64,000 nucleotides of DNA. Origin: Corynebacterium suedekumii. Lineage in GTDB: Bacteria > Actinomycetota > Actinomycetes > Mycobacteriales > Mycobacteriaceae. The position numbers were made by a program, and so were the translations under genes. The stretch is from positions 930,001 to 994,000 of the forward strand of contig NZ_CP126970.1 of the NCBI RefSeq assembly GCF_030252185.1, written 5' to 3'. Positions 48,793-57,226 of the stretch are shown here, in pieces. Under the pieces are notes generated by a model, which worked only from the letters and a program-made list of their open reading frames with translations, searched no databases and was not told the DNA's origin. Within the stretch, counting starts at the first letter, position 1; the number at the start of each line of letters is the position of its first letter.

Positions 48793-48796
48793 TCTC

Positions 48797-49342
48797 CTGA
48801 ACATCGAGGAGACGCTCTACTGGGTCGACCAGTTCATCCCCGGTGAGCTGGCGCTGAAGGAGCTCGGGCAGCTGCACGTCGCGGTGACCGATCTCGGTGA
48901 GGGGCAGCGGTTGGGCTGCACCGTTGATTTCGCGGTCGTCGATACGGGGCTGGAGACGGCCGACGAGGCCCTGCCGGTACGTTCGGAGCTGCTCGCCGTC
49001 GCGACGGCGGGGGAGCAGCAGATCATCGACGTCCTGGCGGCCGCCGCCACCATGCTTATCGACGCCGCCGGGGTCCTCCCCGCACAGCCCGGCACGATGC
49101 TGCCGAACCTTGCGGAGAAGGCCGGACTCAGTGACGTTAGCGTCGCCCACGGCCTGTTCGTCCCGCCGTACCTGTGGGGCGGGCAGGTGCCGCGCATGAC
49201 CGAGGAGGGCCGGCTGACGGTGCTCCTGCAGCTGGTGATGCTCACCGACGCGGAACACGCCTTCGCGGTGGAGGAGGGCGTGGGGGCCCTCCAGCAGGAA
49301 CTGGGGTCCGCGGGGATCGATCTCCTGGATTGGCAGCGCTGA
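48797..49342 (+). CDS. suppressor-of-fused-like domain protein, start unclear
   Basis: About 181 residues: NIEETLYWVDQFIPGELALK at the start, HGLFVPPYLWGGQVP in the middle, and LTVLLQLVMLTDAEHAFAVE near the end. The C-terminal pattern (value of ...TDAE...GV.AL) resembles bacterial SUFU-domain proteins. No ATG, GTG or TTG is in frame near the beginning of the conserved part. The nearest candidate is the CTG at 48797, which would be ATG with one base change or one lost A. Function unknown. It lies 4 bp after aspT and 16 bp before dnaX. Confidence 0.7.
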   Translation: MNIEETLYWVDQFIPGELALKELGQLHVAVTDLGEGQRLGCTVDFAVVDTGLETADEALPVRSELLAVATAGEQQIIDVLAAAATMLIDAAGVLPAQPGTMLPNLAEKAGLSDVSVAHGLFVPPYLWGGQVPRMTEEGRLTVLLQLVMLTDAEHAFAVEEGVGALQQELGSAGIDLLDWQR

Positions 49343-49358
49343 ATCCACGGGTAGGCTG

Positions 49359-51692
49359 ATGCCCGTGGCTCTCTACCGGAAGTACCGTCCCGCCTCCTTC
49401 GCTGAACTCGTCGGCCAGGAGCAGGTGACGCGACCGTTGTCCGTCGCCCTCGACTCGGGACGCATCAACCACGCCTACCTCTTCTCCGGCCCGCGTGGCT
49501 GTGGAAAGACCTCGTCGGCGCGCATCCTCGCCCGCTCCCTCAACTGCATCGAGGGGCCCACCTCGAACCCGTGCGGCGTGTGCCCGTCGTGTGTGTCGCT
49601 GGCCCCGGGCGGGTCCGGCAACCTCGACGTCACGGAGCTCGACGCCGCCTCCCACCGCGGCGTGGAGGACATGCGGGAGCTGCGGGAGTCCGCGTACTTC
49701 GCCCCCGCCGAGTCCCGCTACCGCGTCTTCATCATCGACGAGGCGCACATGATCACCCGCGAGGGGTCGAACGCGCTGCTCAAGATAGTGGAGGAGCCGC
49801 CGGAGCACCTCATCTTCATCTTCGCCACCACGGAGCCGGAGAAGGTCATCGGCACGATCCGGTCGCGCACCCACCACTACCCGTTCCGGTTGCTCACCCC
49901 GCTGGCCATGCGCGGGCTGCTCGAGCGCACCGTCGCTGCCGAGGGCGTGCCCGTCGAGGACTCGGTCTACCCGCTGGTCATCCGCGCCGGCGGCGGATCG
50001 CCGCGTGACTCCCTGTCCATCCTCGACCAGCTCATCGCCGGTACCGGGGAGCAGGGGCTGACCTATGATCTGGCCCTCCCGTTGTTGGGGGTCACCGATC
50101 TCTCCCTCATCGACGCCACCGTGGACGCACTCGCCGCAGGTGACCGCGCCGCCCTGTTCCAGACCGTCGACGACGTCATCGAGGCCGGCCACGACCCCCG
50201 CCGCTTCGTCGAGGACCTCCTCGACCGCCTCCGCGACCTCATGATCCTCCAGGCGGTCCCCGAGGCGCTCGACCTCGGACTCGTCGACGCCCCCACCGAC
50301 CGCGCCGACATCCTCCGCGACGAGGCCGCGAACTTCACCGCCGCCCAGCTCGCCCACCTGTCCACCACCGTCAACGAGCGCATCGCCGACATGCGTGGCG
50401 CCACCTCCCCGCGCCTGCTCCTGGAGATCCTCTGCGCCCACCTGCTCCTGCCCGCCCAGCCGGTCCAGGGCGCGGGGGTCGCCCACGCCGGTGCCCAGGC
50501 CGCCGCGGTGGCACAGCCGGCCCCCGCCGCCACCCCGGAGCAGGGTGTGGACCAGCAGCCCCGCCGCGTCTTCGAGCGCCCCTCCGTCCGCCGCGCCCGG
50601 GAGGAGGCCGAACAGCAGGCCGCCCAGCCGGAGCGGAAGCCGGACCCGGTTCAGCCGGAGGAGCCGGAGAAGCAGGCACCCGTGGCTCCACCCCGCGCAC
50701 CGGAGCCGACCCCCGAACCGGAGAAGCAGCCCGAGCCGGTGCGCGCAGAGGAACCGACGCCCACGCCGACCCCCGAGCCCACCCGGGGGCCGACGGAATC
50801 GGCCGCCGATCCCGTGGAGACCATCCGCGCCCGGTGGTCCCAGGTCCGCGCCCGCATCAGCGAGAAGAACAAGATCGCCGGCATCATGCTCGCCGAGGCC
50901 CGGGTCCTCGGCCTGCGGGACGACACGCTCATCCTCGGCCACAACACCGGCGCGCTGGCGGAGCGGTTGAACGAGGAGTCGAAGAACCGCGACATTGCCG
51001 CCGTGATCTCCGAGGAGGCGGGGCGCAGCCTCAAGGTGCACTGTGTCATCGGCACGGATCCCTCCGCGGCCGGGTTCGACGCCCCCGCGCCGAAGCAGCC
51101 CGCCTGGAATCCGCAGCGCCAGGCCGACGGCGGCCAGGAATCCCGGGATGAGCCGGAGCCCACCGAGGAGCCCGAGAGTCCGGCCCCCACGCCTGATCCC
51201 GCACCCCCGGCCACCGCTGGCTGGGGTACGCCGCGCCCGCTCGGCGGTTCGGCGCCTGAGGCCGCGCCTGAGCCGCAGACGGAGAAGCGGCCGGAGGCGG
51301 CGCAGCAGCCGGAACAGCCGGCCCAGCAGCCGGCCCGGAAACCCTGGGAACAGGCCGTGGAACGCGGCCGGGCGAAGATGGCCGAGCGGGCCGCCCGGCC
51401 CCAGTTCGACAACGGCGTTCCCCTGCCGCCGGAACCAGAGGAGGAGTTCGCCGCACCGCCGGAGGACCACCACCCGGCGCCGCGCCGCCAGATGACTCCG
51501 CCGGCACCGCAGCCGGCCCCCGCCCCCACTCCGCCGCAGGCGGAACCGACACCCGATCCGGAGGCCTCCCGCAGGGAGGAGGAGAAGATGATGGCGGAGG
51601 AGGCGCAGCAGCCGGGGACGTTCGACCGTCGAGACGCGACGACCATCGCGGTGGAACTGCTGACGCAGGAGCTCGGCGCACGCAAGCTGTGA
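49359..51692 (+). CDS. dnaX: DNA polymerase III gamma/tau subunit
   Basis: A 777-residue clamp-loader ATPase. Walker A is SGPRGCGKTSSARI near residues 43-56, a Cys-rich zinc module follows (CGVCPSC), Walker B is FIIDEAHM, and the sensor region ends at SRTHHYPFRL. Residues about 380-500 and 570-750 are long Pro/Glu/Gln-rich linkers with a small domain between (WSQVRARISEKNKIAGIMLAE). This is typical of actinobacterial DnaX. The ATG at 49359 or the GTG at 49365 (MALYRKYRP) starts it; homologues favour the GTG. Confidence 0.95.
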   Translation: MPVALYRKYRPASFAELVGQEQVTRPLSVALDSGRINHAYLFSGPRGCGKTSSARILARSLNCIEGPTSNPCGVCPSCVSLAPGGSGNLDVTELDAASHRGVEDMRELRESAYFAPAESRYRVFIIDEAHMITREGSNALLKIVEEPPEHLIFIFATTEPEKVIGTIRSRTHHYPFRLLTPLAMRGLLERTVAAEGVPVEDSVYPLVIRAGGGSPRDSLSILDQLIAGTGEQGLTYDLALPLLGVTDLSLIDATVDALAAGDRAALFQTVDDVIEAGHDPRRFVEDLLDRLRDLMILQAVPEALDLGLVDAPTDRADILRDEAANFTAAQLAHLSTTVNERIADMRGATSPRLLLEILCAHLLLPAQPVQGAGVAHAGAQAAAVAQPAPAATPEQGVDQQPRRVFERPSVRRAREEAEQQAAQPERKPDPVQPEEPEKQAPVAPPRAPEPTPEPEKQPEPVRAEEPTPTPTPEPTRGPTESAADPVETIRARWSQVRARISEKNKIAGIMLAEARVLGLRDDTLILGHNTGALAERLNEESKNRDIAAVISEEAGRSLKVHCVIGTDPSAAGFDAPAPKQPAWNPQRQADGGQESRDEPEPTEEPESPAPTPDPAPPATAGWGTPRPLGGSAPEAAPEPQTEKRPEAAQQPEQPAQQPARKPWEQAVERGRAKMAERAARPQFDNGVPLPPEPEEEFAAPPEDHHPAPRRQMTPPAPQPAPAPTPPQAEPTPDPEASRREEEKMMAEEAQQPGTFDRRDATTIAVELLTQELGARKL

Positions 51693-51738
51693 GTCGGTAC
51701 ACTTGGCCCGGTAATTCACAGACGATGAAAGGCACGCC

Positions 51739-52065
51739 ATGACTCAGCCGGATATGTCCCAGATCCTCGCCCAGGCCCAGGAGATGCAGGCCAAGCTGCA
51801 GCAGGCCCAGGAGGAGATCCTCGCCACCGCCATCACCGGCGAAGCCGGCAACGGCCTGGTGAAGGTCACCATGACCGGTGGCGGCGAGGTCACCAACGTC
51901 ACCATCGACCCGAAGGTCGTCGACCCCGAGGACGTGGAGACCCTGCAGGACCTGGTCACCGGCGCCTTCCAGGACGCCCACCAGAAGGCCGGTGACCTCG
52001 CCGTGGAGAAGATGGGCCCGCTGTCCCAGGGCGGCGGCGACCCCTTCGGCGGCATGCTCGGTTAA
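51739..52065 (+). CDS. YbaB/EbfC family nucleoid-associated protein
   Basis: A 108-residue small DNA-binding protein: MSQILAQAQEMQAKLQQAQE coiled helix, the family core VKVTMTGGGEVTNVTIDPKV, and a Gly-rich end. It is encoded between dnaX and recR as in most bacteria. The ATG at 51739 has GAAAGGC upstream. A terminator-like hairpin follows, so recR may have its own promoter. Confidence 0.94.
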   Translation: MTQPDMSQILAQAQEMQAKLQQAQEEILATAITGEAGNGLVKVTMTGGGEVTNVTIDPKVVDPEDVETLQDLVTGAFQDAHQKAGDLAVEKMGPLSQGGGDPFGGMLG

Positions 52066-52086
52066 CCCCTGATCCGCACCGACTCA

Positions 52087-52115
52087 TGATCCCCGCCCTC
52101 ACCGGACGGGGATCA
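52087..52115 (+). terminator. hairpin between ybaB and recR
   Basis: Nine-bp stem (TGATCCCCG with CGGGGATCA) with an 11-base loop, 22 bp after the stop codon. No U-tract follows. Confidence 0.55.
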
Positions 52116-52205
52116 CGTCGTTTGTCGGTCAGGCCGTGGGGCGGTGACCGGCCCCCGGGGTGCCAGGCACTATCCTGGACCGGTCAGTGACGTAGGTGAA
52201 AGGCA

Positions 52206-52874
52206 GTGGTAGGCGACGTGTTTGAAGGACCGCTCCAGGATCTCATCGATGAACTCTCCCGCCTGCCCGGCGTGGGCCCCAAGAGCGCCCAGCGCATCGC
52301 CTTCCACCTGCTGGCCGTCGAGCCGGACGACATCAACCGACTGACCTCGGCACTCGAGGCCGTCCGCGATGGCGTGACCTTCTGCCGGATCTGCTGCAAC
52401 ATCTCCCGCGAGGAGGTGTGCCGGATCTGTGCCGACTCCGGCCGCGACAAGGGCATGATCTGCGTGGTCGAGGAGCCGAAGGACATCCAGGTCATCGAGC
52501 GGACCGGCGAATACACCGGCCGGTACCACGTCCTCGGTGGGGCGCTCGACCCGCTGGCCAACATCGGGCCGAAGGACCTGCACGTCTCCGAACTGCTGCA
52601 ACGCATCGGCGGAGTGCTGCCGGACCGCGAACTCGCGGACTCCACCCCCGATGCCCCGCTCTACGACGACATCCCCGACATCCACGAGGTCATCCTCGCC
52701 ACCGACCCCAACACCGAGGGTGAGGCGACCGCCTCCTACCTGGCGCGCCTGCTCCGGGATTTCCCGGAACTGACCATCTCCCGGCTCGCGTCGGGCATGC
52801 CGCTCGGCGGGGACCTGGAGTTCGTCGACGAGCTCACCCTGTCCCGGGCGCTGAGTGGTCGGCTGAAGATCTAG
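52206..52874 (+). CDS. recR: recombination mediator protein RecR
   Basis: A 222-residue RecR. It has the helix-hairpin-helix [20 protein letters not shown], the C4 zinc finger [16 protein letters not shown], and the Toprim domain with [14 protein letters not shown] and [14 protein letters not shown]. It works with RecO/RecF to load RecA at gaps. GTG at 52206 has AAAGG upstream; GTG at 52218 ([10 protein letters not shown]) would match the C. glutamicum start and is a good alternative. Confidence 0.95.
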   Translation: MVGDVFEGPLQDLIDELSRLPGVGPKSAQRIAFHLLAVEPDDINRLTSALEAVRDGVTFCRICCNISREEVCRICADSGRDKGMICVVEEPKDIQVIERTGEYTGRYHVLGGALDPLANIGPKDLHVSELLQRIGGVLPDRELADSTPDAPLYDDIPDIHEVILATDPNTEGEATASYLARLLRDFPELTISRLASGMPLGGDLEFVDELTLSRALSGRLKI

Positions 52875-53059
52875 ATGCGGTAACAATCATTCCCGGCTTA
52901 TAGTCACTGGCAGGCACGGTTGTTAGGCTCTGATGTACGCATCAGCGGTTTGTCACAGATGCACGAGAGTGACGTGAACTTCCGCGGCATGCACCTGGCC
53001 GCCGGCACGTCCCTTCGACCCGCCGGTTCCGCGGTCGGCCCCTCGGAAAGAGGTGTCCC

Positions 53060-53554
53060 ATGTCAGCCCTCAAACCCTCGCGCTCCCGGGTCAAGCCCTC
53101 CCCGGTCCAGATCCTCGCCCTCGCCGTCGGTATCGCCTTCCTCATCGTCGGCTTCGCGGGATTCATCCCCGTCCTCACCTCCAACTACGACTCGCTCGGT
53201 GTCGCCGGCCACCACTCGGAGGCGCTGCTGCTGGGTGTGTTCCAGGTATCTATCCTGCACAACATCATCCACCTGCTGTTCGGCCTCGCCGGCATCTTCA
53301 TGTTCCGCTCCCCGGACGGTGCGCGGAACTTCCTGCTCATCGGCGGCATCATCTATCTGGCCCTGTTCGTCTACGGTCTGATCGTCGACCTGGATTCCGC
53401 CGCCAACTTCCTCCCGCTCAACAGCGCGGACAACTGGCTCCACCTGGGTCTCGGCCTGGCCATGGTGGCGCTGTCATTCCTGCCGCGTCATCCCTCCGCC
53501 TCGGAGACGGCTTACCGGAGCCGGGAGGACCTCCAGCCCCATCCGGCCACGTAA
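53060..53554 (+). CDS. DUF4383 family membrane protein
   Basis: A 164-residue protein with four membrane helices: ILALAVGIAFLIVGFAGFIP, a His-containing second helix (ILHNIIHLLFGLAGIFMF), FLLIGGIIYLALFVYGLIVD and LHLGLGLAMVALSFLP. This pattern is DUF4383, common in actinobacteria and of unknown function. The ATG at 53060 has AAAGAGGTG upstream. A 185-bp gap after recR holds its promoter. Confidence 0.85.
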   Translation: MSALKPSRSRVKPSPVQILALAVGIAFLIVGFAGFIPVLTSNYDSLGVAGHHSEALLLGVFQVSILHNIIHLLFGLAGIFMFRSPDGARNFLLIGGIIYLALFVYGLIVDLDSAANFLPLNSADNWLHLGLGLAMVALSFLPRHPSASETAYRSREDLQPHPAT

Positions 53555-53574
53555 CCGCCTTCGATCCGCGACGG

Positions 53575-53597
53575 GCCCCGCCTACGTCAGGCGGGGC
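53575..53597. terminator. bidirectional hairpin
   Basis: Eight-bp perfect stem (GCCCCGCC/GGCGGGGC) with a TACGTCA loop between two convergent genes. It overlaps the last codons of the minus-strand CDF gene. Confidence 0.65.
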
Positions 53598-54604
53598 TCA
53601 TCCGCGAGCAGATATCCCGGGATGGAGGCGACGGGGATGACGGCGACGTCATGAAGCTTCCAGTGGATGTCCAGCAGCTGGTGTCGCAGCGCCATGAGCT
53701 GTTCGACGGTGGGGTCCTGCCCCGGCTGAGGAATGACGAACATCTCGACGTGGAAGACGTGCCCCTGGTCCCGGACCCGGGCGGCGGCCTGCCGGACCCA
53801 GGGGACCGCACGGGCCAGATCCTCGGCCTCGTCGATGAGGGGGTGTTCCGCGGAATCGTCGAATCGCGTGGCGCGGGTGTCGGTGAGATCCTCCACGGCG
53901 GCCTTCACGTTGGTGATCCCGTCGTAGACGATCGACGCCGAGACGAGAATGGCGGCCGCGGCGTCCATCCACCACAACCCCACCCCGATGCCGAGGACAC
54001 CGATGATGGTGGCCACGGCGGTCGACCAGTCGGCCTTGTTCATGTCGGCGTCAGCGCGCAGCACCTTGTCGTGGAGTTCCTCGGCCAGGCGGATCTTCAG
54101 GCGCCCGAGAATGACCGGAATGATCGCGGTGGGAATCATCACCGCGATCATGAGCCAGCCCGCCCAGAACTGGTGGCCGAACAGGACGGTCGTGCCCACG
54201 GGCGGCTTCTCCAGCTGGATCAGTCCCAGCACGGAGGAGACGAGGAGGATGCCGCCCATGAGCAGCAGAGCGGTCCCGGCGACCAGGTGGGCCACACCGA
54301 TGGAACGATGATGACCGTAGGGGTGCCGGAAGCTCGGGGGCCGGCGGATGATCCGGGTGGCGACGAGGAAGGCGACCGGCGGCAGCAGGGACAACCCGTC
54401 CTCGGCCCAGGCGGCCTGCATCGCCTGGGACTGGCCGGCGACCAGTCCCACCACGATGACCGAGACGACGAGGAAGGCGATGGTGATCCACTCGAGCCTG
54501 ACGGCCCGGCGTAGCGCGTCCTGCGGTCCGCTCGGCAGCGGCCCGCTGACCGGGCCGGCGTCAGCGTCGGTGGCAGCGTCGGCGGTGTCGTGGTGCCGGC
54601 TCAT
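53582..54604 (-). CDS. cation diffusion facilitator family transporter
   Basis: A 340-residue protein with six helices and a cytoplasmic C-terminal domain (HVFHVEMFVIPQPGQDPTV). The metal-site helix reads AWAEDGLSLLPPVAFLVATR, the form seen in a CDF subgroup rather than the usual HxxxD, and helix 5 has ADADMNKADW. It probably exports a divalent metal by proton exchange; which metal is unknown. The ATG at 54604 overlaps the stop of the lipoprotein gene as ATGA. Confidence 0.85.
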   Translation of the reverse strand: MSRHHDTADAATDADAGPVSGPLPSGPQDALRRAVRLEWITIAFLVVSVIVVGLVAGQSQAMQAAWAEDGLSLLPPVAFLVATRIIRRPPSFRHPYGHHRSIGVAHLVAGTALLLMGGILLVSSVLGLIQLEKPPVGTTVLFGHQFWAGWLMIAVMIPTAIIPVILGRLKIRLAEELHDKVLRADADMNKADWSTAVATIIGVLGIGVGLWWMDAAAAILVSASIVYDGITNVKAAVEDLTDTRATRFDDSAEHPLIDEAEDLARAVPWVRQAAARVRDQGHVFHVEMFVIPQPGQDPTVEQLMALRHQLLDIHWKLHDVAVIPVASIPGYLLADEPRLT

Positions 54605-55086
54605 GAGACCTCCCCCTGGTGGCGGGCGAGGTGTTTCTCCAGTTCGACGAGCAGTTCGTTCTCACCCATGCGCACGCCCATGACCATCTGCTCCTCCCGT
54701 CCGCCGGCCGAGGTGACGGTGGCGTAGGGGCGGGTCAGGGCCAGGTGGGAGGACCACGGGGAGGAGGTGGTCAGCCCGCCGACGACGATGTCGACCGTGC
54801 CCTCCTCCGCTTGTCCGGCGAGCACCGATTCCGGACCCGGCTGCCACCGGACCTCGGCGTTGATGCTCCCGGCGAAGCTGGCGATGAGGTCCGCCTCGAT
54901 GCCGGTGGCCATACCGGTGTCCTCGTCGACGGCGACCCAGGGCGGGTGTTCGGAGACCCCGACCACGAGCGTGCCGTCGGTGGCCCGGTCGAAGGTGCCG
55001 TCCACGTCGGACGGAATGGTCACGGACCCGCAGCCAGCGAGCAGGCCGGCGGCTACGACCAGCACCAGTGGGACTGCCTGTCTCAT
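54601..55086 (-). CDS. short solute-binding (family 3-like) lipoprotein
   Basis: A 161-residue lipoprotein with signal MRQAVPLVLVVAAGLLAGCG; the lipobox is LLAG-C. The mature part resembles the first lobe of amino-acid binding proteins (TLVVGVSEHPPWV, then TGIEADLIASFAG). It stops before the second lobe, which would normally bring such a protein to about 250 residues or more. It is not beside an amino-acid permease but overlaps a CDF metal transporter. It may be a degenerate or repurposed binding protein. Confidence 0.8.
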   Translation of the reverse strand: MRQAVPLVLVVAAGLLAGCGSVTIPSDVDGTFDRATDGTLVVGVSEHPPWVAVDEDTGMATGIEADLIASFAGSINAEVRWQPGPESVLAGQAEEGTVDIVVGGLTTSSPWSSHLALTRPYATVTSAGGREEQMVMGVRMGENELLVELEKHLARHQGEVS

Positions 55087-55164
55087 GGGAGCATCCTCTC
55101 ACCCTCCGGCGGGACACATCACTCCCGCGCGATATGTGACGAGGATACTCCGCCGGGCCGCGTT

Positions 55165-55920
55165 CTACTTCAGGCGCTCGAGCCGGAGCCGGTCGATGAC
55201 CCCGATCTCCAGGGGCTCGAGATCCCCCAGGGCGATGTTCATGGCACGGGCCAGCAGCAGGTCCGCGAGCTGCGGATTGCGGGCGAGTGCGGGGCCGTGC
55301 ATGTAGGTGGCGATGACGCTGCCCTGCACAGCACCCTCGGCGAAGCGCTGACGGGAGGCGTCGGGCAGATCGGCGGCCGCGGCGTCGTCGCAGTTGCCGG
55401 TGCCGCGGGTGACCCGGCCCAGTGGTTCGGCACCGGCACCGAGCACGGTGGCGCCGAGGTGGTTCTCGAAGCCGGTGAGCGGCTCGGTCAGTTCGGCGGT
55501 GATGCCGGCCTTCGTCGGCGTGGTGGTCACCTCACCGATGGCGCGGTGGTCCAGGCCGACGGTAGTGGCATCGATGAGGCCGACACCGTCGATGATGCGG
55601 CCGGAGGCGCGGAAGGACTCGCCGAGGACCTGCAGCCCGGCGCACACGCTGAAGATGGGGCGACCGTGGTGGGCGGCGCGGGTGAGGCCGCCGTCGGCGA
55701 TGAGGTGCTCCGCCGCCAGGATCTGGGCGGTGTCCTCGCCGCCGCCGAGGCAGTAGACGTCGAGGTCCTCGGGCACGGCGTCCCCGAGTTTGATGGGCAG
55801 GATCTCCGCCTCGTAACCGCGCATCCGGGCGCGCTGGCGCAGGACGAGGGCGTTGCCGTCATCGCCGTAGGTGCCCAGGACGTCGGGCAGGACGAGTCCG
55901 ATGGTGAGCTGATCAGCCAC
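55165..55920 (-). CDS. gatD: lipid II isoglutaminyl synthase, glutaminase subunit GatD
   Basis: A 251-residue class I glutamine amidotransferase of the CobB/CobQ type. The nucleophile is in FSVCAGLQVLGESF and the catalytic His in TYMHGPALARNP. GatD supplies ammonia to MurT, which amidates the D-Glu of lipid II. The GTG at 55920 overlaps the murT stop by eight bases, the usual coupled arrangement. Confidence 0.93.
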   Translation of the reverse strand: MADQLTIGLVLPDVLGTYGDDGNALVLRQRARMRGYEAEILPIKLGDAVPEDLDVYCLGGGEDTAQILAAEHLIADGGLTRAAHHGRPIFSVCAGLQVLGESFRASGRIIDGVGLIDATTVGLDHRAIGEVTTTPTKAGITAELTEPLTGFENHLGATVLGAGAEPLGRVTRGTGNCDDAAAADLPDASRQRFAEGAVQGSVIATYMHGPALARNPQLADLLLARAMNIALGDLEPLEIGVIDRLRLERLK

Positions 55921-57205
55921 GGTTCTCCGCCTCCTTGTTCAGAGCCTTCTGCAGGTCCTTCTTCAGGTCACGGAAGGCGGTGTAGTTGGCCAGGACCTCG
56001 ATGCGCCCGGGCGGGCAGGCCTCGATGGCCTTGACCGGGGCGGGGATGTGTTCGTGGTCGATGTCGGCGTAGACCAGGCGGACGGCGAGGTCGGTGCCGC
56101 GTTCGCCGGCGGCCTTGACGGAGAGGTCGTCGAAATCCTCGAAGCGCACGTCCCACAGCCAGGACAGGTCCTCACCGTCGGCCACCTGGCCGTTGACGGC
56201 GATGACCAGGCCGTCCGCGGACCGGTCGACCATGGACAGGGCTTCCTGCCAGCCGGCCGGGTTCTTGGCCAGCAGCAGGTGGACGTCGCGGTCGCCGTAG
56301 CGGACGGTGGAGTAGCGGCCGGCGACGTTGTCCACGCCCTCGGCGGCCTCGACGGCGGCGTCGAGCGGGACGTCGAAGGCCTCGACGGCCGCGGCGATGG
56401 CCTGGGTGGCGTTGCCACGGTTGGCCCGGCCCGGCAGCTGGAGGCTGAGGGTGTGGCCACCGTCGGGGGAGGTGAGTCCGTCATCGGTGACGGTCCAGGT
56501 GGGGGAGGGGCGGCGGAACTCGCGGCCGTCGGGCAGCTTCTTCATCGCCCACCAGTCATCGCCCTCGCGGACGATGTGGCCGCCGGTGCGTGGGCAGGAG
56601 ACCGAGTCGCCGGTCCAGCCGGCGCCGGCGGCCACCCACACGACGTTGGGGGCGTCGTAGGCGACGGAGGTCATGAGCACGTCGTCGCAGTTGGCGATGA
56701 CGAGCATGTCCGGGTGCGCCATGACCGCCCCGCGCAGGGCGCGTTCGATCTTGTTGATCTCTCCGACGCGGTCGAGCTGGTCCCGGGTGAGGTTGAGCAG
56801 CACCAGGGCCTTCGGGGACAGTCGGTCCGCGACGGCGGGGACGTGGAGTTCGTCGACCTCGAGGACGATGTGGGAGCCGTCCTTGCCGGCCAGCAGAGCG
56901 GAGATGATGCCGGCGTCCATGTTGTCACCGCCGTCATTGGTGGCCACGGTGTGCCGGGCGCGCAGCGCGGCGGCGATCATCCGGGTGGTGGTGGACTTGC
57001 CGTTGGTGCCGGTGACCAGCACCGCGGGCCGTCCCCGGCCGAGCCGGTCCATGATGGTCGGGTCGATGGCGTTGGCCACGAGACCGCCGATCATGCCGCC
57101 GGCACCCCGGCCGGACAGCCGGGAGGCGGTGGTGGCCAGCGAGGCGGCGGCGGTGGCCGCAGTCGATCGCAGTCGGCGCAGGGAGCGCGGGATTCGTGCA
57201 GGCAT
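55913..57205 (-). CDS. murT: lipid II isoglutaminyl synthase, ligase subunit MurT
   Basis: A 430-residue Mur-ligase-family protein. The P-loop is VTGTNGKSTTTRMI, followed by DGGDNMDAGI, LNLTRDQLDRVGEI and the C-terminal DUF1727 domain. It uses ATP and ammonia from GatD to make isoglutamine in lipid II. MurT proteins usually carry a four-Cys zinc ribbon in the middle domain. Here that part reads SVSCPRTGGHIVREGDDWWA with only one Cys, so the ribbon seems lost. The ATG at 57205 is the start. Confidence 0.93.
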   Translation of the reverse strand: MPARIPRSLRRLRSTAATAAASLATTASRLSGRGAGGMIGGLVANAIDPTIMDRLGRGRPAVLVTGTNGKSTTTRMIAAALRARHTVATNDGGDNMDAGIISALLAGKDGSHIVLEVDELHVPAVADRLSPKALVLLNLTRDQLDRVGEINKIERALRGAVMAHPDMLVIANCDDVLMTSVAYDAPNVVWVAAGAGWTGDSVSCPRTGGHIVREGDDWWAMKKLPDGREFRRPSPTWTVTDDGLTSPDGGHTLSLQLPGRANRGNATQAIAAAVEAFDVPLDAAVEAAEGVDNVAGRYSTVRYGDRDVHLLLAKNPAGWQEALSMVDRSADGLVIAVNGQVADGEDLSWLWDVRFEDFDDLSVKAAGERGTDLAVRLVYADIDHEHIPAPVKAIEACPPGRIEVLANYTAFRDLKKDLQKALNKEAENRG

Positions 57206-57226
57206 GCGCTCCAGCGTAGTGGACGG

